37,149 nt of DNA from NCBI GenBank assembly GCA_021826255.1, contig JAKBAZ010000002.1:1-37149 (forward strand). The letters run 5' to 3'. The translations under genes were made by a program, and so were the position numbers. Below the pieces are notes generated by a model, which ran no database searches, was not told the origin of the DNA, and saw nothing but the letters and a program-made list of their open reading frames with translations. Below, one piece after another: positions 29,713 through 37,149 of the stretch (positions within the stretch are counted from its first letter, which is position 1; every line of letters starts with the position of its first letter). The DNA comes from Actinomycetes bacterium (GTDB lineage: Bacteria > Actinomycetota > Acidimicrobiia > Acidimicrobiales > RAAP-2).

Positions 29713-31029
29713 TTAGGGGGCGACGAAGTCACCGTCCACGTGGACGACGTCTCGTCCAGCGCGAGCGAGAAGTGACGCCGCAATGGCCGAACGGTAGCCC
29801 GATTGGCAGTGCACCCACACGTCACCCGCGGGAATCTCGCTCAGTCGTTGGCTCAGTTCGTGAAGTGGGATGTGGAGACTGCCCGCTAGGTGGCCCGCCT
29901 CGTATTCGAGGCGTCGGCGAACATCTAGCACGACGGCGTCACTCGGTCGTTGATCAATGTCGGCGAACTCCACTCGCCGCAGAGTGGACACCTCGGGCGC
30001 CCACGTGGCCGGATCGCCCGGGGCCATCGCCTCAACTCGGTCAAGGCCGATTCTGACGAGCTCACGCTGAGCCTCGGCGACGTCCTCCACGCTTCCTCCC
30101 ACCAGGGTGAGAGGGGTTCCCCACGGGATCAACCACCCGAGGTAGGTGGCAAAACTACCGTCGAGTCCGATGGCGAGGGTCCCCGCGACGTGGGCCTGAG
30201 CGAACGCTCGCCGGTGTCGAAGATCCACGACCCACTCACCAGCGTCGAGACGCTGCTGGATCTCGTCACTGGAGGCGAGAGTGGGTGGCGTGAGGTCCAT
30301 CTCACCGGCCCCACGAAGATTGGTCGGACCCATGTGGGCGTAGTAGGCGGGAAAGGCGTCGAGTCCGCTCAGTATCTCTTTCACGTAACTCTCCTCGTCG
30401 AGGCTGAGTACGGGATTGATCTCCCGTTCGTGGCGCAAGGTCGACGAGAGACCCTCCGACTGAGTCGCCGAACAGAAACTTCCGAATCCGTGGGTGGGAT
30501 AGAGGGCGCTGTGCGCCGGGACCTCATTCACGAGACGGTGGGCCGAGGCGAACTGGTGTCGGGCCAGCGCGTCGGCGTGTTCGTGTCCGAGCAGGTCCGG
30601 ACGGCCGGTGGACCCGTAGAGGAGTGAACCCCCCGAGAAGACCCCGACCGTCTCGTCGGCGTCACTCACGACGTAGCTGAGATGAGTGAAGGTGTGGCCG
30701 GGAGTCGAAAGTACCTTCACGCGAAGATTCTCACCGACCTCAAGAACGTCGCCGTCGACCACGCCGTGGTGGCTCATGGTCACGGGGTCGAGACTATTGA
30801 GTACGTAGAGCGCCCCCGTGGCCTCGGCAAGAGCGGGACCGCCACTCACGTAGTCGTTGTGGATGTGGGTCTCAAAGACGTGGGTGAGAGTCAACGAGAG
30901 TGAGTCGAGTACGTGGAGAACGCGGTCGATGTCACGCTGGGGATCGATGACGAGGGCGACGCGGCCGTCGTGAACGAGGTAGGACCGATCACCGAGGCTG
31001 GGGGTGTCGAAGGTGATGACGTCGTACAT
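29713..31029 (-). CDS. CstB-like persulfide dioxygenase with two rhodanese domains
   Basis: The 438 residues have the architecture of Staphylococcus CstB (about 444), which oxidises persulfides to sulfite and then makes thiosulfate. An N-terminal metallo-beta-lactamase domain has ETHIHNDYVSGG (H55, H57, D59), STPGHTFTHLSYV (H112), GRPDL (D145) and YPTHGFGS (H180). The first rhodanese domain (about 265-345) has no cysteine where the active loop should be (LTLVGGSVEDV), so it is a pseudo-domain, as in CstB. The second (about 355-438) has the active loop HCQSGYRSA (C408). The ATG at 31029 shares one base with the upstream rhodanese stop (TAATG). Detoxification of sulfide-derived persulfides is the likely job. 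Confidence 0.87.
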   Translation of the reverse strand: MYDVITFDTPSLGDRSYLVHDGRVALVIDPQRDIDRVLHVLDSLSLTLTHVFETHIHNDYVSGGPALAEATGALYVLNSLDPVTMSHHGVVDGDVLEVGENLRVKVLSTPGHTFTHLSYVVSDADETVGVFSGGSLLYGSTGRPDLLGHEHADALARHQFASAHRLVNEVPAHSALYPTHGFGSFCSATQSEGLSSTLRHEREINPVLSLDEESYVKEILSGLDAFPAYYAHMGPTNLRGAGEMDLTPPTLASSDEIQQRLDAGEWVVDLRHRRAFAQAHVAGTLAIGLDGSFATYLGWLIPWGTPLTLVGGSVEDVAEAQRELVRIGLDRVEAMAPGDPATWAPEVSTLRRVEFADIDQRPSDAVVLDVRRRLEYEAGHLAGSLHIPLHELSQRLSEIPAGDVWVHCQSGYRSAIAASLLARAGRDVVHVDGDFVAP

Positions 31030-31355
31030 TAGGCGGCGTCCCGACGAACTCCGGTGACGAGCGGCAACCCCGCGTTCGACCACGCGCTGGTTCCCCCCGC
31101 CACGGAGCGGGCGTCGAAGCCGGCGTCGACGAGTCGGCGGGCCGCGCTGCGACTGCGATTACCACTGGCGCAGATGACGTACAGCGGTACGGTGCGCGAG
31201 AGTGAGTCGAGCGTGGCTTCGAGGTGGCCGAGCGGAATGAGCTGAGCCCCCGGAACGTGACCCGACTCGTACTCGTCGGGCTCACGAACGTCAATGACGT
31301 ACGCCCCGTCGGCGCGGGCGGCGGCGAAGGTGGCGATGGATACTTCGTGCACCAT
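31029..31355 (-). CDS. Single-domain rhodanese (sulfurtransferase)
   Basis: The 108-residue cytoplasmic protein is one rhodanese domain: YVIDVREPDEYESGHVPGA, then QLIPLG, and the active loop ICASGNRSRSAA with persulfide-carrying C62. Rhodaneses accept sulfane sulfur and pass it on; here the partner is the cstB-like enzyme made from the same transcript. The ATG at 31355 has GAGAGG 7 nt upstream. It is the first gene after a promoter with a CstR/CsoR-like operator. Confidence 0.9.
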   Translation of the reverse strand: MVHEVSIATFAAARADGAYVIDVREPDEYESGHVPGAQLIPLGHLEATLDSLSRTVPLYVICASGNRSRSAARRLVDAGFDARSVAGGTSAWSNAGLPLVTGVRRDAA

Positions 31356-31380
31356 GATGTGACCTCTCTCTCGTGAGGCC

Positions 31381-31408
31381 AGTATACCCCCAGGGGTATA
31401 AAAGTCAA
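31381..31408 (-). promoter_or_regulatory. CstR/CsoR-type operator embedded in the rhodanese-cstB promoter
   Basis: TATACCCC (31383-31390), CA, GGGGTATA (31393-31400) is a perfect 8-bp-arm inverted repeat. It matches the operator style of CsoR-family repressors, especially the persulfide sensor CstR. On the minus strand TTGACT (31408-31403) and TATACT (31386-31381) form a near-consensus -35/-10 pair with 16-nt spacing, so the operator fills the spacer and touches the -10. Repressor binding would block polymerase. No CstR/CsoR gene is in the window. Confidence 0.8.
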
Positions 31409-31414
31409 GCGGAG

Positions 31415-32575
31415 CTATACCAGCGCCAGTCGGCGTCGGCGCGCCCACTCGGTGTGAGAGCAGGCCGGGTCTTCGGCAGTGACTCGACCGAAGCGAGCGA
31501 ACGCTCGCGCCCGAGAACCACCGCACAGTTGACGTTCCGGGCAACGTCCACACTCGCCCTCGAGGTCGCCGCGGCGCATGCGCACTAGATCGGGGTGGCG
31601 TTGGTAGATCTCGGTGAGATCGTCGTGGCGAACGTTGCCGAGCGAGACGGGAAGGAAACCGGACGCGTAGACCTCACCGTCGTGACCCACGAAGATAATG
31701 CCGCGGCCGTCCCCGGTCGCGAGGGAGTGGCTGGCGGTTTCGGGGCGTTCGGGCGCGGGGAACCGCAGAAGCTCAGTGCGCAGCGAGGCGTAGAAGGGAG
31801 AGGTCGCGGCTCGCTCGTCGCCTCGCGAGGGTGCGGCTCGTCGTTCGGCCTGAACCCGACGAAAGAAGGGCGCCTCCACGGTACGTACTGTCGTTCCTCG
31901 CTCAGTGACGTCTACGAGGAAGTGGCACACGTCCTCAGCGATGTCGGGTGTCACTTCGTCGAGTTCGGCCCCTCGACCCACGCCGATAAGGAAAAAGACC
32001 TCCCACGTGCGGATCTGGTGCTGATCGAGAAGGTGGGCGATACGAGCGAGCTCACTCGCGTTCTTGCGCATCACGGTGGTGTTGACTTGAACTCTAAATC
32101 CCATGGCGCTCAGGGTGTCCAGTGCGGCGAGCGTGCGCTCGAAGTGACCGGTGATACCCCGGATGGCGTCGTGGGTCGCTGGGTTGTCCCCGTCGAGGGA
32201 GATGGACACGGACCGAATTCCTTGAGCAAAGAGTCCGGCGAGACGTTCCGGGGAGAGTTCGTCGGTGACCGAAGGGGAGAGGGCGAAGCGAATGTGGCGC
32301 TCGCGACCGTAGGCGACGAGTTCATCGAGATCTCGCCGACGAAGACAGTCCCCGCCGGTCAAGATGACGAGCGGAGAGGGTGTGGACCACGAGGCGATGC
32401 GATCGAGAAGGCGGCAGCCCTCGTCAAAGGTCAGCTCGCCGGGGGCGGGTTCGGTCTGCGCGCTCGCGCGACAGTGCCGACAGGCCAAACCGCACGCCTT
32501 GGTGGTTTCCCAGAACACGAGGTGGGGAGCGGTGTCGTAGCGAGCGAGATGGAACTCCACGGAGCGTTCGGACAC
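31415..32575 (-). CDS. Radical SAM/SPASM-domain protein (TIGR04053-like)
   Basis: The 386-residue enzyme has the radical-SAM cluster motif CGLACRHC (C28, C32, C35), the SAM-binding VILTGGDCLRRRD, and a C-terminal SPASM-type cysteine set (CGRCPERQLCGG and a later DPAC), which would hold further Fe-S clusters. It begins MSERSVEFHLARYDTAPHLV, like the TIGR04053 group related to AhbD/NirJ heme-modifying enzymes; peptide-modifying SPASM enzymes are also related. No small precursor-peptide gene or heme genes are adjacent. I chose the GTG at 32575 because AAAGGAGG sits 4 nt upstream. Its stop is only 7 nt before the -35 of the rhodanese promoter. The substrate is unknown. Confidence 0.82.
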   Translation of the reverse strand: MSERSVEFHLARYDTAPHLVFWETTKACGLACRHCRASAQTEPAPGELTFDEGCRLLDRIASWSTPSPLVILTGGDCLRRRDLDELVAYGRERHIRFALSPSVTDELSPERLAGLFAQGIRSVSISLDGDNPATHDAIRGITGHFERTLAALDTLSAMGFRVQVNTTVMRKNASELARIAHLLDQHQIRTWEVFFLIGVGRGAELDEVTPDIAEDVCHFLVDVTERGTTVRTVEAPFFRRVQAERRAAPSRGDERAATSPFYASLRTELLRFPAPERPETASHSLATGDGRGIIFVGHDGEVYASGFLPVSLGNVRHDDLTEIYQRHPDLVRMRRGDLEGECGRCPERQLCGGSRARAFARFGRVTAEDPACSHTEWARRRRLALV

Positions 32576-32669
32576 GACGCCTCCTTTACTAGGGCCGGGC
32601 AACTACCTCTGTCTTAGCGGGCGCAGGCGATGCCGGTCTAGGGACAAAAGTCCGACCGTGACTCTCCCG

Positions 32670-34733
32670 CTACCCGAGACACCGTGAGCGGAGGATGTCG
32701 AGTTCCTCCGGGTCGCCCACGGCGAAGAGTCGGTCGCCACCGGCGAACACCGTGTCCCCGCTCGGAGCGCGATTTCGGCCCTCTCGTTCGAGAGCGATGA
32801 GCAGGACTCCACTCGGCAGGTGTGCGTCGGAGAGGGCCGTACCAACCAGAGGCGAGTTCGTCGACACGACCGCGTCGAGAAATCCCCCCGAACCATCCAG
32901 AGATCGTGCCCGGTGCACTCGGTCGCTGATCTCGAAACGGTACGCCCTCACCACGTCGGAGATGGAGATGGTCCCAATGACTCGACGCTCATCATCGATG
33001 ACGGGGCTCCACGACAGCGGTGTGGCGGTGATGGACTCGAGAGCGACGTTGAGAGGCGTCACTCGTGACAGGGGCACCACAGTATTGACGACGAGGTCCT
33101 TCACCACACCCGACTTATCCGTCAAGCGCTCGCGCTCGATGGTTCCCGCGTAACGACCCTCGTCGTCAAGGACCGGCGCGAAGTGAACGCCCGCCCGGTC
33201 CATGACGTCCTCCGCCTCCTTCGTGCTCAGACTCTCCGCAATGACGCAACGGGGAGGGGCGAAGGCTTGAGCAACATTCATCCCCGTTAAGAGGGGCAAT
33301 CCCGTGAGCATGCGGTGAGCCGGAGACTCTTCGCGAGTGTGGAGCTGCGAACGGTAGATGGTGTGGTCGCCTCGGCGCACGACAAGGGTGGCAATTCCGA
33401 CCGCCATCATGCCGGGAACCGCCATGGTGAGAGTTCCGGTCATCTCGGCGACCATCAACATCATCGACAGGGGGGCCCGCGCGATGGAACCGAAGCAGGC
33501 CATCATTCCGACGATGACGAAGGGAGCGGGACTACTCGGCACACCGGCAAAGTGACCGTCCACGAGGCGCCACAACCCCGCCCCCACGAAGGCACCGATC
33601 ACCATGCCGGGGCCGAAGATCCCCCCCGAGCCCCCTGAACCGATGGAGAGGGTCGTCGCCAGAATGCGTACGAAGGGGAGTAACAGAACGATCCAGAGCG
33701 GCAGGGAGAGGACACTCGCCGTAAAAGCTTGCTGAATCCATCCGTAGCCGGTGCCGAGAGTCTCGGGCACTAACAACCCGAGCAGTCCCACCGCGACTCC
33801 GGCGAGACTGACGCGCACCCACGAAGGCAGGGGGAGTCGCGCCATCACTCCTTCAAGACCGTAGAAGGTCGAGGAGTAGGCCAGACCGACGAGCCCCGCG
33901 AGCACTCCGAGCAGTCCGAACCAACCGAGTTGAGCGGCGTTAGTGAGGTGGTACCCCCCGACGTACCCGAAGAGCGGCCCAAAACCTTGCCACGATCCGA
34001 AGATCCCGTAGCCCACCACCGACGCGATAAACGACGGTAGGAGGGCTTCGACTTCGAAGTCGTCCCGGTACATGATCTCGGCGGCGAGAAGAGCTCCACC
34101 GAGTGGCGCTCCAAAAATGGCCCCGATGCCTGAGCCCACGCCACTGGCGACGGCGACGCGAGCGTCACTCGGTGACAGGTCGAGAAGTCGGGCCAGGAAG
34201 GAGCCAAATCCGGCGGAGATCTGGCCGGTCGGGCCCTCGCGACCCCCTGATCCCCCCGATCCGATGGTAAGAGCGGAGGCCACGATCTTGACGGCGACGG
34301 TGCGCAAACGGATGCCGCGGGGGTTGTGATGAACGGCGGCGATAGCCGCGTCGGTGCCGTGACCCGAAGCGTCGGGGGCGAACCACGAGACGAGGAGAGC
34401 TCCGAAGAGGGCTCCTCCCCCGACGACGAGAGGAATAGCCCACGGTCGACTGAAGTGGGAGGACGCCACTCGCAAACCTTCATTAAAGGGCGTGGGTGGT
34501 CGATACCCCCCGAGGTCGACGAGCAAATACTGGTTGGCCCACAGCAGGCACCGGTAGAACACGACCGCCCCCGCACCCGAGATGAGACCGATGGTCGAAC
34601 CCAGAACTAGCCACTTTTGCGTGTAGCTCGCGTGGGCGAACCAGGATGACAGGCGTGCTCGCGCCGAGGCGACCCGCTCGTCTCGGCTCACTCGATGGAG
34701 GGCAGCTCTCACAGATTCCACTCGGGCGACCAC
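32670..34733 (-). CDS. ClC-family chloride channel or antiporter with CBS and TrkA-C domains
   Basis: The protein (687 residues from 34733, 680 from 34712) has the ClC signatures GSGGSGGREGPTGQIS (gating Glu in GREGP) and GSGGSGGIFGPGMVIG. Eighteen or so membrane helices fill residues about 40-450. Two CBS domains follow (MNVAQAFAPPRCVIAESLS to about residue 600), then a C-terminal TrkA-C-like domain (LIALEREGRNRAPSGDTVFA then GGDRLFAVGD). The gating Glu suggests Cl-/H+ exchange, useful for acid resistance; the regulatory domains suggest nucleotide or ligand control. The GTG at 34712 overlaps the MarR gene stop (GTGA) and may be the real start; the GTG at 34733 is the longer alternative. Confidence 0.9.
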   Translation of the reverse strand: MVARVESVRAALHRVSRDERVASARARLSSWFAHASYTQKWLVLGSTIGLISGAGAVVFYRCLLWANQYLLVDLGGYRPPTPFNEGLRVASSHFSRPWAIPLVVGGGALFGALLVSWFAPDASGHGTDAAIAAVHHNPRGIRLRTVAVKIVASALTIGSGGSGGREGPTGQISAGFGSFLARLLDLSPSDARVAVASGVGSGIGAIFGAPLGGALLAAEIMYRDDFEVEALLPSFIASVVGYGIFGSWQGFGPLFGYVGGYHLTNAAQLGWFGLLGVLAGLVGLAYSSTFYGLEGVMARLPLPSWVRVSLAGVAVGLLGLLVPETLGTGYGWIQQAFTASVLSLPLWIVLLLPFVRILATTLSIGSGGSGGIFGPGMVIGAFVGAGLWRLVDGHFAGVPSSPAPFVIVGMMACFGSIARAPLSMMLMVAEMTGTLTMAVPGMMAVGIATLVVRRGDHTIYRSQLHTREESPAHRMLTGLPLLTGMNVAQAFAPPRCVIAESLSTKEAEDVMDRAGVHFAPVLDDEGRYAGTIERERLTDKSGVVKDLVVNTVVPLSRVTPLNVALESITATPLSWSPVIDDERRVIGTISISDVVRAYRFEISDRVHRARSLDGSGGFLDAVVSTNSPLVGTALSDAHLPSGVLLIALEREGRNRAPSGDTVFAGGDRLFAVGDPEELDILRSRCLG

Positions 34734-35185
34734 TGTGAGTCACGTGGTTCGCCACTCGCCGCACCGAGTTGACGAAGTGCCTCAATCAAAACGACTCGAT
34801 CCTCGGGGTTGATCGTTCTCGCCAGGTCCTCAATCTCTTCACGGCGCCGCTGCGTCACCGTAGCGATGAGTTCACGCGCCGACGTCGTCAGGGAAACTTC
34901 CACTTGGCGGCGGTCGGAGGGGTTCTGAACTCGTTCAATTAGTTTTTTGCGCTCCAAGCGGTCGCACATTCGTGTTGCGGTGGCCGGGGTGACGCCGAGA
35001 TGATGGGCGAGGGAGGCTACCGACTGGGGGCCCCGCGAAGCCACGAGAATCAGTGCTCGGTACTGAGGAAGCGTGACATCCTCTTCGATCCCGGCGAGAG
35101 ATCGAGCGGCGATAGCGACCAACGCACGACTGGCCGTGACGAGAGCCTCGACAAATTCGCCGAACTCGCTCCCGATTTCATTCAT
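34709..35185 (-). CDS. MarR-family transcriptional regulator
   Basis: The 158-residue winged-helix regulator contains LPQYRALILVASRGPQSVAS (helices before the HTH), LAHHLGVTPATATRMCDRLE (recognition region), and the wing NPSDRRQVEVSLT, which is the MarR signature DRR. The ClC gene starts within its stop codon, so they form one unit and the repressor probably controls this transporter and itself. The ATG at 35185 was chosen because the sequence upstream is AT-rich promoter. There is no clear ribosome site. The ligand is unknown. Confidence 0.9.
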   Translation of the reverse strand: MNEIGSEFGEFVEALVTASRALVAIAARSLAGIEEDVTLPQYRALILVASRGPQSVASLAHHLGVTPATATRMCDRLERKKLIERVQNPSDRRQVEVSLTTSARELIATVTQRRREEIEDLARTINPEDRVVLIEALRQLGAASGEPRDSQWSPEWNL

Positions 35186-35225
35186 AGTGTAATAAGTGTA
35201 GTATCTAATTAATTCGTTGAAAACG
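35186..35225 (-). promoter_or_regulatory. AT-rich promoter/operator region of marR-ClC
   Basis: AGTGTA repeats at 35186-35191 and 35195-35200 (9-bp phase), next to TAGATACT (minus strand) as a possible -10, and CGTT-GAA-AACG at 35215-35225. The repeats abut the marR start and may serve autoregulation. Confidence 0.35.
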
Positions 35226-35251
35226 ATAATCCCTCGTGGCCGACGTATTAA

Positions 35252-35263
35252 GTGCATTTGCAC
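35252..35263. repeat. Small palindrome between marR and the 133-residue protein gene
   Basis: GTGCA-TT-TGCAC lies in the divergent gap, about 38 nt before the start of the 133-residue protein gene. It may be a regulator site for either gene. Confidence 0.3.
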
Positions 35264-35288
35264 CTAGTGCCCGTCCGGTCGTCCTTTC

Positions 35289-35303
35289 TACTCTTGTTCT
35301 ATG
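35289..35303 (+). promoter_or_regulatory. Leaderless-type -10 element of the 133-residue protein gene
   Basis: TACTCT (35289-35294), 6 nt, then the ATG at 35301. Confidence 0.45.
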
Positions 35304-35702
35304 GACGTGTTGGAAACGACGGGAGTGGGAATGCGCCAGGTAGAGGTGTCCTTGGAGGCGCCCTACGAACTCGCCCGAGTGGTGCGACTGTTTCGGGGCC
35401 GACCGGAGTTGTGGTTGGAGACGGTGATCGCGATGGCGTGTGGCCAGACGTACCCCTACGCGGTTGTAGTGGGACCCCCGCGATTCGTCGAGCACGGCGC
35501 GGTCGTCGTGGAGGTGTCGTGGCGCCAACGAGCGACGGGTGGCTCCTTCACCTCCTTCACCGGACGAGTCAAGGTCGCCCCCCGGGACTCGAAGAGCATC
35601 GTGTCGCTCGTCGGCAGCGTCGAGGGCGGGTCGGCGGCTCGTGACGTCAACGACTTGAGTGCGATTCTGCGGTGGATTGTTCGCTCCGGACTCACCGCGT
35701 AG
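35301..35702 (+). CDS. Hypothetical protein, 133 residues
   Basis: I do not recognise the family with confidence. The protein is soluble with alternating strands: MRQVEVSLEAPYELARVVRL, then YAVVVGPPRFVEHGAVVVEVSW, SFTSFTGRVKVAPRD, IVSLVGSVEGG, and a C-terminal helix NDLSAILRWIVRSGL. This order (strands then a long final helix) recalls the START/SRPBCC ligand-binding fold, but that is a guess. The start at 35301 is supported by a leaderless-type promoter; an ATG ten codons later is the alternative. It is divergent from marR. Confidence 0.65.
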   Translation: MDVLETTGVGMRQVEVSLEAPYELARVVRLFRGRPELWLETVIAMACGQTYPYAVVVGPPRFVEHGAVVVEVSWRQRATGGSFTSFTGRVKVAPRDSKSIVSLVGSVEGGSAARDVNDLSAILRWIVRSGLTA

Positions 35703-35912
35703 CAACTCCACCGGGTCGGCGCCGCGATCGGTATACCTCGAGCGAGTTGGCGGGTGGTTTGGCACTCGACCAGAAGCGGAGTGGGGCTGGATGTTCCTTG
35801 GTCGGATGTTTCGACCCCAACCTGCCATGGATCGCGCGCGAGTACGAGGCCTTTGTAACGCTACCGTTGACGTGAAGCGAACAACCTTTCGCCCGAGTAC
35901 TCAGGAGGCGCC

Positions 35913-36761
35913 GTGACCTCGACGTTCACCTTCTCGAATCAGACCATTCATCGACTCGGCTTCGGGGCGATGAGAATTACCGGTCCGGGGGTGTGGGGTT
36001 ACCCGCACGACCGTGACGGGGCGATAGCGGTCCTCAGGCGGGCCGTCGAGTTGGGAGTCGACTTCATTGACACGGCTGACGCCTACGGCCCCGAGGTCTC
36101 TGAGGAGTTGATTCGACACGCACTGCACCCCTACGGCGAGGTCCGGATTGCCACGAAGGCCGGACAGGTTCGTCCGGGTCCGGGTCGCTGGATTCCCTGT
36201 GGGCGCCCGGAGTATCTGCGCCAGCAGTGTGAGCTCTCGCTCCGGCGTCTCGGTCAAGAGTCGCTCGATCTGTTCCAACTCCACCGAGTGGACCCCACGG
36301 TACCGGCGGAGGAGCAGTTCGGGCTCCTGAGAGAGCTTCTGGACGAGGGCAAAGTGCGAGCCGTCGGCCTCTCCGAGGTGTCGGTCGACCTCATTCAACG
36401 AGCTGAAGAGATTGTTCCGCTCTCGAGCGTGCAAAATCTGTACAACGTGACTTCCCGCCACAGTGAGGAGGTTCTCGAGTACTGCGAGTCTCGGGGCCTC
36501 GGGTTCATTCCGTGGTACCCCATGGCGTCCGGGGAGTTGGCTCGCCCCGGAGGAGTGCTGGACTCGCTCGCGTCATCTCGGGGCGTGAGTGTGGCCCAAC
36601 TTTCTCTCGCCTGGCTACTTCACCGTTCACCCGTGGTGATTCCAATTCCGGGAACCTCTCGAGTCGATCACCTCGAGGAGAATATGGGAGCGACGACTCT
36701 CGTTTTGGACGACGAACTCCTCGCGACCCTCAACTCCCTCTCGCTTCCCTCGGTGAACTAG
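35913..36761 (+). CDS. Aldo/keto reductase
   Basis: The 282-residue NADPH-dependent oxidoreductase has the AKR catalytic tetrad: D53 and Y58 in FIDTADAYG, K82 in IATKAG, and H124 in LFQLHRVD. The N-terminal HRLGFGAMRITG and the C-terminal VVIPIPGTSRVDHLEENM (cofactor binding) are typical. It resembles the 'oxidoreductase' AKRs related to YdbC and pyridoxal reductases; the substrate is unknown. AGGAGG lies 5 nt before the GTG start, so it uses a normal leader. The 210-nt gap upstream holds one weak hairpin (GGTCG/CGACC) and no clear promoter. Confidence 0.9.
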   Translation: MTSTFTFSNQTIHRLGFGAMRITGPGVWGYPHDRDGAIAVLRRAVELGVDFIDTADAYGPEVSEELIRHALHPYGEVRIATKAGQVRPGPGRWIPCGRPEYLRQQCELSLRRLGQESLDLFQLHRVDPTVPAEEQFGLLRELLDEGKVRAVGLSEVSVDLIQRAEEIVPLSSVQNLYNVTSRHSEEVLEYCESRGLGFIPWYPMASGELARPGGVLDSLASSRGVSVAQLSLAWLLHRSPVVIPIPGTSRVDHLEENMGATTLVLDDELLATLNSLSLPSVN

Positions 36762-36851
36762 TTCGTCAACGGTGCTCGGGCACAGCCCGGGTGGCTGACC
36801 CTGAAGCGTCCTTCGACTCGAGATGGTTCGCCGACGGTTGAGAGACAGTGC

Positions 36852-37149
36852 CTACACCCCGGGGACGTTGATGATCCCCGACTTCACCGCGAGCGCCACT
36901 GCTTCAAGCTTCGAGTGAGCTCCGAGTTTGGTCAGCACTGCTTGGGAGTAGTTCCTCACGGTATTGATACTCAGAAAAAGGCGTTCGGCCATGGCGCGAC
37001 TCGAAAGGCCTTCGGACATTAAACGCAAGACTTCGAGTTCTCGCTCGCTCAAGGTGGAGTGCAGCGGGGCTGTGGCGTGGGGAAGGCGGGCGAGAACTCG
37101 AGTGAGTTGCTCGGGCGCAATGAGCACCTCTCCTCGGGCCACCTGACGT
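36852..37149 (-). CDS. LuxR-type DNA-binding domain of a probable response regulator (partial)
   Basis: The C-terminal end of a regulator enters from the right edge. About 20 linker residues (VARGEVLIAPEQLTRVLARL, the type found after a receiver domain) precede a LuxR helix-turn-helix: LSERELEVLRLMSEGLSSRA, then MAERLFLSINTVRNYSQAVL. The frame stays open to the window end, so the GTG at 37142 is not the real start. The receiver domain, if present, and any sensor kinase lie outside the window. The usual recognition-helix word TVRNYSQAVL is close to TVRNHVQNIL of NarL proteins. Confidence 0.85.
   Translation of the reverse strand, partial: RQVARGEVLIAPEQLTRVLARLPHATAPLHSTLSERELEVLRLMSEGLSSRAMAERLFLSINTVRNYSQAVLTKLGAHSKLEAVALAVKSGIINVPGV

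Overview
The window looks like a chromosomal segment of a GC-rich actinobacterium. WhiB, a DivIVA-type coiled-coil protein, UPF0182, YlbL, an Rv0958/Rv0959-like AAA+/VWA pair and a mycothiol-type ArsC point to Actinomycetota. An MreB homologue and a fused PutA argue against Mycobacteriaceae and Streptomycetaceae. Class Acidimicrobiia is my best guess, but it is an inference. Metal and oxidant defence genes would suit a metal-rich or acidic habitat. I saw no insertion sequence, prophage, CRISPR array or origin.

Left part (1-10.5 kb). An ahpC-ahpF-oxyR peroxide-defence operon runs off the left edge, its genes chained by 4-nt overlaps. Divergent from it is a coupled MoxR-type AAA+ ATPase and VWA protein pair. 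A whiB2-like gene follows, then a glutamate formimidoyltransferase-like gene, an unknown 92-residue protein, a Zincin_2 protein that has lost HExxH, an MreB homologue with degraded nucleotide-binding motifs, and a HEAT-repeat protein.

Middle part (10.5-23 kb). A YlbL-type PDZ/Lon-like protease, a DivIVA-like coiled coil fused to a phage-MuF-like cysteine domain, and a UPF0182 membrane protein lie head to tail. Zincin_2, YlbL and UPF0182 are also neighbours in Mycobacterium (Rv3195, Rv3194c, Rv3193c, from memory). Then come a dehalogenase-type HAD protein, YbjQ, a YCII protein, the initiator tRNA, a VOC protein, a second HAD protein, an alpha/beta hydrolase, and a binding protein plus fused permease of an iron-type ABC transporter with no ATPase gene.

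Right part (23-37 kb). A bifunctional PutA is followed by a divergent arsenic/chromate locus: aqpS-like-arsC on one side and arsR-chrA on the other, with a perfect 14-bp-arm inverted repeat between them. A rhodanese gene and a cstB-like persulfide dioxygenase-rhodanese gene form an operon whose promoter carries a CstR/CsoR-type operator. A radical SAM/SPASM protein, a coupled marR-ClC pair, an unknown protein, an aldo/keto reductase and a truncated LuxR-type regulator complete the window.

A pattern runs through the window: at least ten genes have a TANNNT -10 hexamer exactly 6-7 nt before an ATG or GTG. This is the geometry of leaderless transcription, and it fixed several start codons. Genes with longer leaders have clear GGAGG-like sites instead.
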